Shown: one piece after another, positions 18,021 to 27,169 of the stretch
Layout of the letters: each line of letters opens with the position of its first letter
Numbering within the stretch: the first letter of the stretch is position 1
NCBI RefSeq assembly: GCF_000307775.2
Contig: NZ_KK020676.1
Coordinates: 2,253,573-2,288,466, forward strand
DNA length: 34,894 bases
Direction: 5' to 3'
Source of the DNA: Stutzerimonas stutzeri KOS6
GTDB lineage: Bacteria > Pseudomonadota > Gammaproteobacteria > Pseudomonadales > Pseudomonadaceae
Notes under the pieces: model-generated
The model's database searches: none
Seen by the model: the letters and a program-made list of their open reading frames with translations, nothing else
Told to the model about the DNA's origin: nothing
Made by a program: the position numbers and the translations under genes

Positions 18021-19016
18021 TCAGAGCCAGCGAAGACGCCGCAACATCCACCATTGCAGCAGCGCTATGCCTCCGATCAGCAGGCAGGCAACCTGGAAAC
18101 CATAGGGGAACTCGGCACCCGGAATCCCGCCCACATTGATCCCGAGCAGGCCGGTAAGAAAACTGAGAGGCAGGAAAAAGCCGGTGATGATAGCAAGCAG
18201 ATACATCGTGCGGTTCATTCGCTCACCGAGCCGGCGCTGCTCTGATTCGAGCACCAGATTGATCCGCTCGCGGACCATATCCAGCTCCTCCAGATAGCGA
18301 ATGAGCCGATTGCTGAGCTCATTCCAGTATTCGGTATCATCCTCGACAAACCAGCTCAGCCCATGCCGGGTAAGCTGGCCATACAGCTCGCGCTGGGGAA
18401 GCAGAAAGCGCCGCAAACCTGCCGCCTGACGTCGCAACGACAGCATCGAGTCATGTTCCGGCGTATACCGCTCGTTGCCCTCGAGCGCTTCTTCCTCGGC
18501 ATCGATACGCTCGGACAGTTGCGTGACCAGATCATCGACGCGATCGGTCATGGCCTCGGCCAGATACAACAGGAGCTCGGAGGCGGATTTCGGCCCCCGA
18601 CCCTCCGACAGAAGCCGAATCACCACCTCGGTGGAGCGCAGGGGGCGCAGCCGCAGGGAAATGACTCGTTGAGGATCGGCAAATACGCGCACGGAAACCA
18701 TGTCTTCCGGCTCTGCCTCGGGATTCAGATTGACCCCGCGCAAAAACAACAACAGCTCCTCCCGCGGCAGGGTCAGCATTCGCGGACGAGTGTTCTCCTC
18801 AAGCAGTACGTCGCAGGCGAATGCGCTCAGGCCACTGTGCCTGCGCAACCAGTCCTGGGCGCGAGGGCGGCTGCGATCCCAATGCAGCCAGATGCTTTCC
18901 TGGGCCGCAAGCTGAAGCCCGGCCAGATCCGCGTAGGCGAGCGGCCGGCCACCCCCGCTACCATCGAGGAGCAAGGCATGAATCAAGCCATACTGCTCAC
19001 TATCGGTGTCCTGCAT
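18021..19016 (-). CDS. cmaX: CmaX, CorA/ZntB-type divalent-cation transporter
   Basis: A 331-residue protein of the CorA superfamily. A large cytosolic N-terminal domain (about residues 1-265) with long helices precedes two C-terminal membrane helices (near MYLLAIITGFFLPLSFLTG and FQVACLLIGGIALLQWWML). The pore signature is GIN (GLLGINVGGIPG) rather than the GMN of Mg2+ channels. GIN/GVN is the ZntB pattern, so zinc or another metal is a possible substrate (inference). The ATG at 19016 has ACGGA close upstream; TTG one codon earlier is possible. Upstream of crfX and cmpX on the same strand, as in P. aeruginosa, where it is named CmaX. Confidence 0.88.
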   Translation of the reverse strand: MQDTDSEQYGLIHALLLDGSGGGRPLAYADLAGLQLAAQESIWLHWDRSRPRAQDWLRRHSGLSAFACDVLLEENTRPRMLTLPREELLLFLRGVNLNPEAEPEDMVSVRVFADPQRVISLRLRPLRSTEVVIRLLSEGRGPKSASELLLYLAEAMTDRVDDLVTQLSERIDAEEEALEGNERYTPEHDSMLSLRRQAAGLRRFLLPQRELYGQLTRHGLSWFVEDDTEYWNELSNRLIRYLEELDMVRERINLVLESEQRRLGERMNRTMYLLAIITGFFLPLSFLTGLLGINVGGIPGAEFPYGFQVACLLIGGIALLQWWMLRRLRWL

Positions 19017-19040
19017 CAATCCGTTCCGTCGCTACTCATG

Positions 19041-19061
19041 AAAAGCCCGGCGTAGCCGGGC
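19041..19061 (-). terminator. rraA-like gene terminator
   Basis: Stem GCCCGGC (19045-19051) / GCCGGGC (19055-19061) followed on the minus strand by TTTT (19044-19041). It separates the rraA-like gene from cmaX. Confidence 0.75.
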
Positions 19062-19097
19062 CAAAGAAAATGACGTGCTCATCGTCAATCGCCGGCA

Positions 19098-19586
19098 TTA
19101 CTCCGGCATTGACAGCGGCTCGGGCGAAACGATGATGCCGTTGTTATCGGCGTACACGTATTCGCCGGGACGGAACGTCACCCCGCAGAACGTCACCGGC
19201 ACGTTGAGATCACCAATCCCACGCTTGTCGGTCTTCATCGGGTGACTGGCCAGCGCCTGAACACCCAGCTCGGTTTGCGCAAGTACGTCCACGTCCCGCA
19301 CGCAACCGTAGATGACCAGCCCCTCCCAACCGTTGCGCGACGCCTTTTCGGCGAGCATGTCGCCAAGCAGCGCGCGACGGAGCGAGCCACCGCCGTCGAC
19401 TACCAGCACCTTGCCGGTGCCGTCGACATCGACCTGCTCCTTGACCAGCGAATTGTCCTCGAAGCACTTGATAGTCACGATCTCCCCGCCGAAGGAGTCG
19501 CGGCCGCCGAAGTTACTGAACAGCGGTTCGACGACCTGTACCAGGTTAGGGTAGGCATCGCACAGATCAGGCGTGACGTATTGCAT
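19098..19586 (-). CDS. RraA-like protein / HMG-type class II aldolase fold
   Basis: A 162-residue protein of the RraA family, usually annotated as regulator of RNase E activity or putative 4-hydroxy-4-methyl-2-oxoglutarate aldolase. The sequence carries the D-X20-R-D motif of the catalytic members: Asp76 (LLGDML), then Arg97-Asp98 (YGCVRD). From family knowledge, members with this motif show aldolase or oxaloacetate decarboxylase activity, so an enzymatic role is at least as likely as RNase E inhibition. AAGGAG stands 6 bases before the ATG. It lies downstream of ppsA but behind that gene's terminator. Confidence 0.9.
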   Translation of the reverse strand: MQYVTPDLCDAYPNLVQVVEPLFSNFGGRDSFGGEIVTIKCFEDNSLVKEQVDVDGTGKVLVVDGGGSLRRALLGDMLAEKASRNGWEGLVIYGCVRDVDVLAQTELGVQALASHPMKTDKRGIGDLNVPVTFCGVTFRPGEYVYADNNGIIVSPEPLSMPE

Positions 19587-19709
19587 GGGAAGCTCCTTCT
19601 GCTAGGGATTGCGGTCGAACATCCAGCCGTACAACCAAAGGTGCGACATGTTAACGGCTACGCACAAGCGGCGGAACGGACGTCCGGCATCAATGATATC
19701 GGCGGCACC

Positions 19710-19740
19710 AACGAAAACGGGGCTCACGCCCCGTTTCGTT
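19710..19740 (-). terminator. ppsA terminator
   Basis: AACGAAAACGGGGC (19710-19723) and GCCCCGTTTCGTT (19728-19740) pair with one bulged A around a TCAC loop, 15 bases beyond the ppsA stop. Confidence 0.85.
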
Positions 19741-19754
19741 ACAGCCCGACCCCG

Positions 19755-22124
19755 TCAGATCTCACGATCGGCGAGGAAGAACCAGGTATCGAGTACAGAG
19801 TCCGGATTCAGGGACACGCTTTCGATGCCCTGCTCCATCAGCCACTTGGCCAGGTCCGGATGATCCGACGGACCCTGGCCGCAGATACCAATGTACTTGC
19901 CAGCCTTGTTGCACGCCTGGATGGCATTGGCCAACAGCTTCTTCACCGCCGGATTACGCTCGTCGAACAGGTGGGCAATGATGCCGGAGTCGCGGTCCAG
20001 GCCGAGCGTCAACTGAGTCATGTCGTTCGAACCGATGGAGAAGCCGTCGAAGAACTCGAGGAATTCGTCAGCCAGCAGGGCGTTGGACGGCAGCTCGCAC
20101 ATCATGATGACCCGCAGACCGTTCTCGCCGCGCTTGAGCCCGTACCTGGCCAGCAGATCGATGACCTGCGAGGCTTCGCCCAGGGTACGCACGAAAGGCA
20201 CCATCAGCTCGACGTTGGTCAGGCCCATGACATCGCGGACCTTCTTCATCGCTCGGCATTCGAGCTCGAAGCAATCACGGAACGAGTCGCTGATGTAGCG
20301 CGAAGCACCGCGGAAGCCGAGCATCGGGTTCTCTTCTTCCGGCTCGTACAACTTGCCGCCGATCAGGTTGGCGTACTCGTTGGACTTGAAGTCCGACAGG
20401 CGCACGATGACCTTCTTCGGCCAGAAGGCAGCAGCCAGGGTGCTGACCCCTTCGACCAGCTTTTCTACGTAGAAGTCGACCGGATCGCCATAGCCGGCGA
20501 TGCGCTTCTCGACACTGCTCTTCACGTCGGCCGGCAGACCGTCGAAGTTCAGCAGCGCCTTGGGGTGCACGCCGATCATGCGGTTGATGATGAACTCCAG
20601 ACGGGCCAGGCCGACACCTTCGTTGGGCAGATGGGCGAAGTCGAAGGCGCGGTCGGGGTTGCCGACGTTCATCATGATCTTGAACGGCAGTTCCGGCATG
20701 GCGTCGATGGAGTTCTGGCGGATGTCGAAGCCCAGCTCGCCATCGAAGATCAGCCCGGTATCGCCTTCAGCACAGGAAACGGTCACCCGCTGACCGTCCT
20801 TCAGCAGCTCGGTGGCGTTGCCGCAGCCAACCACCGCAGGAATCCCCAGCTCACGGGCGATGATCGCAGCGTGGCAGGTACGTCCGCCACGATTGGTGAC
20901 GATGGCGCTGGCGCGCTTCATCACCGGCTCCCAGTCCGGATCGGTCATGTCGGAGACCAACACGTCACCCGGCTGGACCTTGTCCATCTCGCTGACATCG
21001 TGAATGACCTTGACCGGGCCGGCGCCGATGCGCTGGCCAATGGCACGGCCTTCGACCAGTACGGTGCCCTTTTCCTTCAGCAGGTAGCGCTCCATGACGT
21101 TGGCGCTGCTGCGGCTTTTTACGGTTTCCGGCCGTGCCTGGACGATATACAGCTGATTATCGTCACCATCCTTGGCCCACTCGATGTCCATCGGACGCCC
21201 ATAGTGCTTCTCGATGGTCATCGCCTGCCTGGCGAGATTGCTCACTTCTTCGTCGCTCAGGCAGAAGCGCATGCGATCGGCCTGATCGACATCGACGGTC
21301 TTGACCGACTTGCCAGCGCTGGCTTCAGCGCCGTAGATCATCTTGATCGCCTTGCTGCCCAGGTTGCGACGCAGGATGGCCGGGCGCCCGGCTTCCAGCG
21401 TCTGCTTGTGAACATAGAATTCGTCCGGGTTCACCGCACCCTGGACAACGGTCTCACCCAGGCCGTAGGCGCCGGTGACGAATACCACGTCACGGAAGCC
21501 GGATTCGGTATCCAGAGTGAACATGACGCCGGCAGTGCCGGTTTCCGAGCGAACCATGCGCTGCACACCGGCAGACAGGGCAACCAGCTTGTGGTCGAAG
21601 CCCTGATGCACGCGGTAGGCGATGGCGCGATCGTTGAACAGCGATGCAAACACTTCCTTGGTGGCGCGGATCACGTTGTCCACCCCACGAATGTTCAGGA
21701 AGGTTTCCTGCTGGCCGGCGAAAGAGGCATCCGGAAGGTCTTCGGCTGTGGCCGAGGAGCGTACCGCGACCGCCATGTTGTCATTGCCGCCGGACATTTC
21801 CGCGAATGCGGTGCGGATGTCGGCATCCAGTTGGGGCGGGAATTCAGCGTCCATGACCCAGCCGCGAATCTGCGAACCGGCCTTGGCGAGGGCGTTGACG
21901 TCATCCACGTCCAGCGCATCGAGAAGCGCATGGATCTGCTCGTTGAGACCGCTGAGCTCCATGAAATCACGATAGGCCTGGGCCGTAGTGGCGAAACCGC
22001 CAGGCACCGAAACACCCGCGCCTGCGAGGTTGCTGATCATCTCGCCCAGGGAGGCGTTCTTGCCCCCTACACGCTCAACGTCATGATTGCCGAGCTTATC
22101 GAGGGAAACTACGTACTCTACCAA
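19755..22124 (-). CDS. ppsA: Phosphoenolpyruvate synthase
   Basis: Converts pyruvate, ATP and water to PEP, AMP and phosphate for gluconeogenesis. The protein has 789 residues in the expected order: N-terminal ATP-grasp nucleotide domain ([31 protein letters not shown]), phosphohistidine domain with the catalytic His418 ([19 protein letters not shown]), and C-terminal PEP-binding barrel ending with GICGQGPSD. The start is a TTG at 22124, with GGAG 8 bases upstream. The N-terminus [11 protein letters not shown] is the one usual in Pseudomonas, and no ATG fits. It is divergent from ppsR, whose product controls this enzyme. Confidence 0.97.
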   Translation of the reverse strand: MVEYVVSLDKLGNHDVERVGGKNASLGEMISNLAGAGVSVPGGFATTAQAYRDFMELSGLNEQIHALLDALDVDDVNALAKAGSQIRGWVMDAEFPPQLDADIRTAFAEMSGGNDNMAVAVRSSATAEDLPDASFAGQQETFLNIRGVDNVIRATKEVFASLFNDRAIAYRVHQGFDHKLVALSAGVQRMVRSETGTAGVMFTLDTESGFRDVVFVTGAYGLGETVVQGAVNPDEFYVHKQTLEAGRPAILRRNLGSKAIKMIYGAEASAGKSVKTVDVDQADRMRFCLSDEEVSNLARQAMTIEKHYGRPMDIEWAKDGDDNQLYIVQARPETVKSRSSANVMERYLLKEKGTVLVEGRAIGQRIGAGPVKVIHDVSEMDKVQPGDVLVSDMTDPDWEPVMKRASAIVTNRGGRTCHAAIIARELGIPAVVGCGNATELLKDGQRVTVSCAEGDTGLIFDGELGFDIRQNSIDAMPELPFKIMMNVGNPDRAFDFAHLPNEGVGLARLEFIINRMIGVHPKALLNFDGLPADVKSSVEKRIAGYGDPVDFYVEKLVEGVSTLAAAFWPKKVIVRLSDFKSNEYANLIGGKLYEPEEENPMLGFRGASRYISDSFRDCFELECRAMKKVRDVMGLTNVELMVPFVRTLGEASQVIDLLARYGLKRGENGLRVIMMCELPSNALLADEFLEFFDGFSIGSNDMTQLTLGLDRDSGIIAHLFDERNPAVKKLLANAIQACNKAGKYIGICGQGPSDHPDLAKWLMEQGIESVSLNPDSVLDTWFFLADREI

Positions 22125-22278
22125 GGTGATCTCTCCACATTAGTGTTGGAAACTCAACCGGAGCCAGGCGGCACGACTGTGGCCCGGCCCTGCAAAATAA
22201 GTAACAATGCCCGCCAACCGGGCTCGGCGAAGGGCCTACTATAGCTGGGAACCGTTCTCGACTTAAGGCCCAAGGCAC

Positions 22279-23097
22279 ATGAAACGAACTGCTTTCTTCA
22301 TTTCTGACGGCACAGGCATCACCGCGGAAACCCTGGGCCAGAGTCTTCTGGCACAGTTCGAGAACATCACTTTCACGAAACTGACCCGCCCGTACATCGA
22401 CACCGCGGAAAAAGCGCGGGCCATGGTACAGCAAATCAATAATGCCGCGGAAAAGGACGGTGGCCGGCCGATCATCTTCGACACGCTGGTGAACCAGGAA
22501 ATTCGTGACATTCTCGCCGAATCCAATGGCTTCATGATCGATATCTTCTCTTCGTTCCTTGCTCCACTGGAACATGAGCTGATGTCACGTTCCTCCTATT
22601 CCGTCGGTAAATCCCACTCCATCAGCCACAACACCAACTACATGGAGCGCATCGAAGCGGTCAACTTCGCCCTCGATAACGATGACGGCGCCCGCACACG
22701 CTACTACGACAAGGCCGACCTGATCCTCGTCGGCGTGTCACGCTGCGGCAAGACACCGACCTGCCTGTACATGGCGATGCAGTACGGCATACGCGCCGCC
22801 AACTACCCATTGACCGAAGATGATATGGAGCGCCTGCAGCTGCCCAGCGTTCTCAAGGAATACAAGGACAAGCTGTTCGGCCTCACCATCGATCCGGACC
22901 GCCTGGCCGCCATTCGCAACGAACGCAAGCCCAACAGCCGCTACGCCAGCTTCGCCCAATGCGAGTTCGAAGTTCGCGAAGTGGAAAGCCTGTTCCGCCG
23001 CGAGAACATCAACTACATCAACTCCACCCACTTCTCCGTCGAGGAAATCTCGGCGAAGATCCTCGTGGAGAAAGGCGTCGAGCGTCGACTCAAATAA
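22279..23097 (+). CDS. ppsR: PEP synthase regulatory protein (kinase/pyrophosphorylase)
   Basis: A bifunctional DUF299-family enzyme: an ADP-dependent kinase that inactivates PEP synthase on a threonine next to the catalytic His, and a Pi-dependent pyrophosphorylase that restores it. The 272-residue sequence contains the family start [15 protein letters not shown] and a P-loop-like [10 protein letters not shown] at residues 152-161, followed by the conserved GIRAANYPL region. It is divergently paired with its target gene ppsA across about 150 bases, a common arrangement. The ribosome site before ATG 22279 is AAGG. Its terminator also faces prpF. Confidence 0.95.
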   Translation: MKRTAFFISDGTGITAETLGQSLLAQFENITFTKLTRPYIDTAEKARAMVQQINNAAEKDGGRPIIFDTLVNQEIRDILAESNGFMIDIFSSFLAPLEHELMSRSSYSVGKSHSISHNTNYMERIEAVNFALDNDDGARTRYYDKADLILVGVSRCGKTPTCLYMAMQYGIRAANYPLTEDDMERLQLPSVLKEYKDKLFGLTIDPDRLAAIRNERKPNSRYASFAQCEFEVREVESLFRRENINYINSTHFSVEEISAKILVEKGVERRLK

Positions 23098-23117
23098 GTG
23101 CCGCTTCGCTAGACAAC

Positions 23118-23144
23118 AAAAAGTCCGCTTGGTGCGGACTTTTT
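23118..23144. terminator. Bidirectional terminator ppsR / prpF
   Basis: AAAAAGTCCGC (23118-23128), TTGGT loop, GCGGACTTTTT (23134-23144): 11-bp stem with A/T runs at both ends, between the convergent ppsR and prpF genes. Confidence 0.9.
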
Positions 23145-23186
23145 GCGTTTTTCAGCTGGAAGAATTCGCTTTTCGGCTGAAGCACA

Positions 23187-24374
23187 TCAGAACGCGTCAC
23201 CCGGCACACGTACCCAGCCTTCCATCAGCACGCGCGCGCTGCGACTCATGATCGCTTTGGTAACCGTCCACTGGCCGGCGATCTGCTTCGCCTCGGCACC
23301 GACCCGCAAGGTCCCGGATGGATGCCCGAAGCGCACGGCCTGGCGCTCGCCACCGCCTGCAGCGAGGTTCACCAGCGTACCGGGCACCGCCGCCGCCGTG
23401 CCGATGGCCACCGCACAGGTGCCCATCATGGCGTGGTGCAGCTTGCCCATGGACAATGCACGGACGAGCAGATCGACCTCGCCCGCCTCGATGTTCTTGC
23501 CGGAAGACGCACGATAGCTTTTCGGCCGGCAAACGAACGCAACCTTCGGCGTGTGCTGGCGGGTCAGCGCCTCCTCCGCGGTCTTGATCAAGCCCATCCG
23601 CAGCGCACCGGCCACACGAATCGACTCCAGACGCGCCAGCGCCTCTGGATTACCGTTGATGTCTTCACGCAGCTCCGTGCCCTGATAGCCGATGTCCTCG
23701 GCATTGACGAAAACCGTCGGGATGCCCGCACTGATCATGGTCGCTTTGAGCGTGCCGATGCCGGGAACCTCAAGATCATCCACCAGGTTACCGGTAGGGA
23801 ACATCGAGCCGCCTTCCTCGCCATCGTCGGACGGGTCGAGGAACTCCAGCACGATCTCGGCAGCCGGAAAGGTCACGCCGTCCAGCTCGAAATCGCCGGT
23901 TTCCTGCACTTGCCCGCTGGTGATCGGCACATGAGCGATGATGGTCTTGCCGATATTGGCCTGCCAGATGCGCACCACACAGGTACCGTTCTCGGGAATG
24001 CGCGACGGGTCGACCAGGCCGGCATGCAGGGCGAATGCACCGGCGCCGGTTGAGAGGTTGCCGCAGTTGCCGCTCCAGTCGACGAAGGGCTTGTCGATCG
24101 ACACCTGACCATAGAGGTACTCGACGTCGTGATCGGGCCGACTGCTCTTCGACAGAATCACGCATTTGCTGGTGCTCGACGTGGCGCCGCCCATGCCATC
24201 GATGTGCGCCGAGTACGGGTCGGGGCTGCCGATCACGCGCATGAACAGCCTGTCGCGCGCAGCGCCCGGCACCTGGCAGCTCTCCGGCAGGTCCTGCAGC
24301 CGGAAGAACACACCCTTGCTGGTGCCGCCGCGCATGTAGGTCGCGGGAATCTTGATTTGAGGTTGATGAGCCAT
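23187..24374 (-). CDS. prpF: PrpF, aconitate isomerase-like partner of AcnD
   Basis: Required with AcnD for the dehydration step of the 2-methylcitrate cycle; it isomerises trans- and cis- forms of aconitate or methylaconitate. The 395-residue protein has the PrpF/diaminopimelate-epimerase-like fold: MRGGTSKGVFF near the N-terminus, Lys70 in SSTSKCVIL (the position of the essential Lys reported for Shewanella PrpF) and Cys104 in SGNCGNLSTG, then a second half with MGKLHHAMMGTCAVA. AGGAG stands 6 bases before the ATG. Last gene of the prp operon; a REPIN-like element separates it from acnD. Confidence 0.95.
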   Translation of the reverse strand: MAHQPQIKIPATYMRGGTSKGVFFRLQDLPESCQVPGAARDRLFMRVIGSPDPYSAHIDGMGGATSSTSKCVILSKSSRPDHDVEYLYGQVSIDKPFVDWSGNCGNLSTGAGAFALHAGLVDPSRIPENGTCVVRIWQANIGKTIIAHVPITSGQVQETGDFELDGVTFPAAEIVLEFLDPSDDGEEGGSMFPTGNLVDDLEVPGIGTLKATMISAGIPTVFVNAEDIGYQGTELREDINGNPEALARLESIRVAGALRMGLIKTAEEALTRQHTPKVAFVCRPKSYRASSGKNIEAGEVDLLVRALSMGKLHHAMMGTCAVAIGTAAAVPGTLVNLAAGGGERQAVRFGHPSGTLRVGAEAKQIAGQWTVTKAIMSRSARVLMEGWVRVPGDAF

Positions 24375-24404
24375 GAGTGACTCCTGGCTGAAAAATGAAT
24401 GGAC

Positions 24405-24480
24405 CGTAGGGTGGATCGCGCTTCACCGATCCACCGCAGGGGCTGGTGCGGTGGATGGAAAAACCGCCATCCACCCTACG
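24405..24480. repeat. REPIN-like element between acnD and prpF
   Basis: Outer arms CGTAGGGTGGAT (24405-24416) and ATCCACCCTACG (24469-24480) are inverted. Each half forms its own hairpin with a 9-bp stem and 8-base loop: GGTGGATCG/CGATCCACC (24410-24435) and GGTGGATGG/CCATCCACC (24450-24475). This two-REP, inverted layout is that of a REPIN. A single related hairpin ending in CCACCCTACG occurs at 34817-34840. Confidence 0.8.
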
Positions 24481-24491
24481 AGGTCGGACGC

Positions 24492-27095
24492 TCACGCCTG
24501 CCCGAGGAAGTCCTTGGCGAAACGCTGCAGCACGCCGCCAGCCTGATACACGCTGACTTCGGCCGCGGTATCTAGGCGGCAGGTGACCGGAACACGGGTT
24601 TCTTCACCGCTCTTGTGGTGAATGACCAGGGTCAGATCGCAGCGCGGCGACAGATCACCTTCGATATCGAAGGTTTCGGTGCCATCCAGGCCAAGGGTCA
24701 GGCGGGTGGTGCCCGGCTTGAACTCGACCGGCAGCACGCCCATGCCTACCAGGTTGGTGCGGTGGATACGCTCGAAGCCTTCGGCAACGATCACCTCCAC
24801 ACCGGCCAGGCGCACGCCCTTGGCAGCCCAGTCACGCGAGCTGCCCTGCCCGTAGTCGGCACCGGCCACGATGATCAGGTTCTGCTTGCGGTTCATGTAG
24901 GTTTCGATGGCTTCCCACATGCGCATCACCTTGCCTTCCGGCTCGACGCGCGCCAGCGAGCCCTTCTGCACCTTGCCGTCGACCACCGCCATCTCGTTGA
25001 CCAGCTGTGGGTTGGCGAACGTTGCCCGCTGCGCCGTCAGGTGATCGCCGCGGTGGGTCGCGTAGGAATTGAAGTCTTCCTCCGGCAGGCCCATCTTCGC
25101 CAGGTATTCACCGGCGGCCGAATCCAGCAGGATCGCGTTGGATGGCGACAGGTGGTCGGTGGTGATGTTGTCCGGCAGGATCGCCAGCGGACGCATGCCT
25201 TTCAGTGTGCGCTCGCCAGCCAGCGCGCCTTCCCAGTACGGCGGACGACGAATGTATGTGGACATCGGGCGCCAGTCGTACAGCGGGCTCTTGGCTTCCT
25301 CAATGGTGCCCAGATCGAACATGGGGATGTAGATCTGCTTGAACTGCTCAGGCTTGACCGAGGACGCGACGATGGCGTCGATCTCCTCGTCGGACGGCCA
25401 GAGGTCCTTCAGGGTGATCGGATTGCCGCTCTTGTCGGTGCCCAGCACATCCTGCTCGATATCGAAGCGCACCGTACCGGCGATGGCGTAGGCGACCACC
25501 AGCGGCGGCGAGGCCAGGAAGGCCTGCTTGGCGTACGGGTGGATGCGACCGTCGAAGTTGCGGTTACCGGAGAGAACCGCGGTGGCGTACAGGTCACGCT
25601 CTATGATTTCCTGCTGGATCACCGGGTCCAGCGCACCGGACATGCCGTTACAGGTGGTGCAGGCGTAGGCGACGATGCCGAAACCTAGTTTTTCCAGCTC
25701 GCTCAGCAGCCCAGCCTCTTCCAGGTACAGCTTGGCGACCTTGGAACCCGGCGCGAAGGACGTCTTCACCCAGGGCTTGCGCACCAGACCCAGTTCGTTG
25801 GCCTTCTTCGCCAGCAGACCGGCAGCTACCACGTTGCGCGGGTTGGAGGTGTTGGTGCAGCTGGTGATGGCGGCGATGATCACCGCACCATCGGGCAGCA
25901 TACCTGCGGCCTCCTCGGCCCGCGCTGCAGCCAGCTTGTCTTCGTCGGCGATGCCGCGCTCGTGCAGCGCCGAAGTCGGCAGACGCTTGTGCGGGTTGGA
26001 CGGGCCAGCCATGTTGCGCACAACGCTGGACAGGTCGAATTCCAGCACACGCTCGTATTCGGCGCCTTCCAGCGCAGTCGCCCACAGACCGGTCTGCTTG
26101 GCGTACTGCTCGACCAGCGCAATCTGCTCCGGCTCGCGTCCGGTCAGCTTGAGGTAATCGATGGTCTGCTGGTCGATGTAGAACATCGAAGCGGTGGCGC
26201 CGTATTCCGGGCACATGTTGGAGATGGTCGCGCGATCACCGATGGTCAGGCTGTCGGCACCTTCGCCGAAGAACTCGACCCAGGCTCCGACCACACGTTC
26301 CTTGCGCAGGAACTCGGTCAGCGCCAGGACGATATCGGTGGCGGTGATGCCCGGCTGACGCTTGCCGGTCAGGCGCACACCGACGATATCGGGCAGTCGC
26401 ATCATCGACGGCAGGCCGAGCATCACGGTTTCGGCCTCCAGACCGCCGACGCCGATGGCGATCACACCCAGCGCATCGACGTGCGGCGTGTGCGAGTCGG
26501 TACCGACACAGGTATCCGGGAAGGCCACGCCGCCGCGGGCCTGGATCACCGGCGACATCTTCTCCAGGTTGATCTGGTGCATGATGCCGTTGCCGGCCGG
26601 GATCACGTCGACGTTCTTGAACGCGGTCTTGGTCCACTCGATGAAGTGGAAGCGGTCCTCGTTGCGACGCTCCTCGACGGCACGGTTCTTCTCGAACGCA
26701 TCCGGATCGAAGCCTGCAAACTCGACCGCCAGCGAGTGGTCGACGATCAACTGGGTCGGCACCACCGGATTGACCTTCGCCGGGTCGCCGCCCTGCTCGG
26801 CGATCGCGTCACGCAGGCCGGCCAGGTCGACCAGCGCGGTTTGCCCGAGAATGTCATGGCAGACCACACGAGCCGGATACCAGGGAAAGTCCAAGTCGCG
26901 CTTGCGCTCGATGATCTGCTTGAGCGAATCGGTCAGCGCTTCGGGCTCACAGCGACGCACCAGCTGTTCGGCCAGGACGCGAGAGGTATAGGGCAGCTTG
27001 TCGTAGGCGCCCGGCTGAATGGCTTCGATCGCCTCGCGGGTGTCGAAGTAATCCAGCCCGGTGCCTGACAAAGGTTTGCGGTGTTCTGTATTCAT
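24492..27095 (-). CDS. acnD: Fe/S-dependent 2-methylcitrate dehydratase AcnD
   Basis: Aconitase-family enzyme that dehydrates 2-methylcitrate in propionate breakdown, acting with PrpF instead of PrpD. From ATG 27095 it is 867 residues, of AconA/IRP type. Cluster ligands are Cys413 (SCTNTSNP), Cys479 and Cys482 (ACTTCNGMSG). Substrate segments CVGTDSHTPHVD near residues 196-206 and the C-terminal swivel domain with DYGQGSSRDWAAKG are present. The frame is open about 100 codons further upstream but through the intergenic region and the end of prpC, so MNTEHRKPLSG is taken as the start. Its ribosome site is weak. Third enzyme gene of the operon. Confidence 0.96.
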   Translation of the reverse strand: MNTEHRKPLSGTGLDYFDTREAIEAIQPGAYDKLPYTSRVLAEQLVRRCEPEALTDSLKQIIERKRDLDFPWYPARVVCHDILGQTALVDLAGLRDAIAEQGGDPAKVNPVVPTQLIVDHSLAVEFAGFDPDAFEKNRAVEERRNEDRFHFIEWTKTAFKNVDVIPAGNGIMHQINLEKMSPVIQARGGVAFPDTCVGTDSHTPHVDALGVIAIGVGGLEAETVMLGLPSMMRLPDIVGVRLTGKRQPGITATDIVLALTEFLRKERVVGAWVEFFGEGADSLTIGDRATISNMCPEYGATASMFYIDQQTIDYLKLTGREPEQIALVEQYAKQTGLWATALEGAEYERVLEFDLSSVVRNMAGPSNPHKRLPTSALHERGIADEDKLAAARAEEAAGMLPDGAVIIAAITSCTNTSNPRNVVAAGLLAKKANELGLVRKPWVKTSFAPGSKVAKLYLEEAGLLSELEKLGFGIVAYACTTCNGMSGALDPVIQQEIIERDLYATAVLSGNRNFDGRIHPYAKQAFLASPPLVVAYAIAGTVRFDIEQDVLGTDKSGNPITLKDLWPSDEEIDAIVASSVKPEQFKQIYIPMFDLGTIEEAKSPLYDWRPMSTYIRRPPYWEGALAGERTLKGMRPLAILPDNITTDHLSPSNAILLDSAAGEYLAKMGLPEEDFNSYATHRGDHLTAQRATFANPQLVNEMAVVDGKVQKGSLARVEPEGKVMRMWEAIETYMNRKQNLIIVAGADYGQGSSRDWAAKGVRLAGVEVIVAEGFERIHRTNLVGMGVLPVEFKPGTTRLTLGLDGTETFDIEGDLSPRCDLTLVIHHKSGEETRVPVTCRLDTAAEVSVYQAGGVLQRFAKDFLGQA

Positions 27096-27137
27096 GCCGG
27101 AAGAACTCAATCCAGTAATGTTCTGTGGGGCGAGGTT

Positions 27138-27163
27138 CGGGGAGTCCGGCGACGAACTCCCCG
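27138..27163 (-). repeat. Hairpin between prpC and acnD
   Basis: CGGGGAGT (27138-27145) and ACTCCCCG (27156-27163) pair as an 8-bp stem with a 10-base loop, just after the prpC stop. No T run follows, so it is more likely an mRNA end-protecting or processing hairpin than a terminator. Confidence 0.5.
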
Positions 27164-27169
27164 CTCCGA

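Noticed and set aside
19242..22244. 1000-codon open frame on the plus strand opposite ppsA and part of the rraA-like gene
   Set aside because: Antisense shadow of two well-identified genes, with low-complexity His/Gln/Val-rich translation and no domain.
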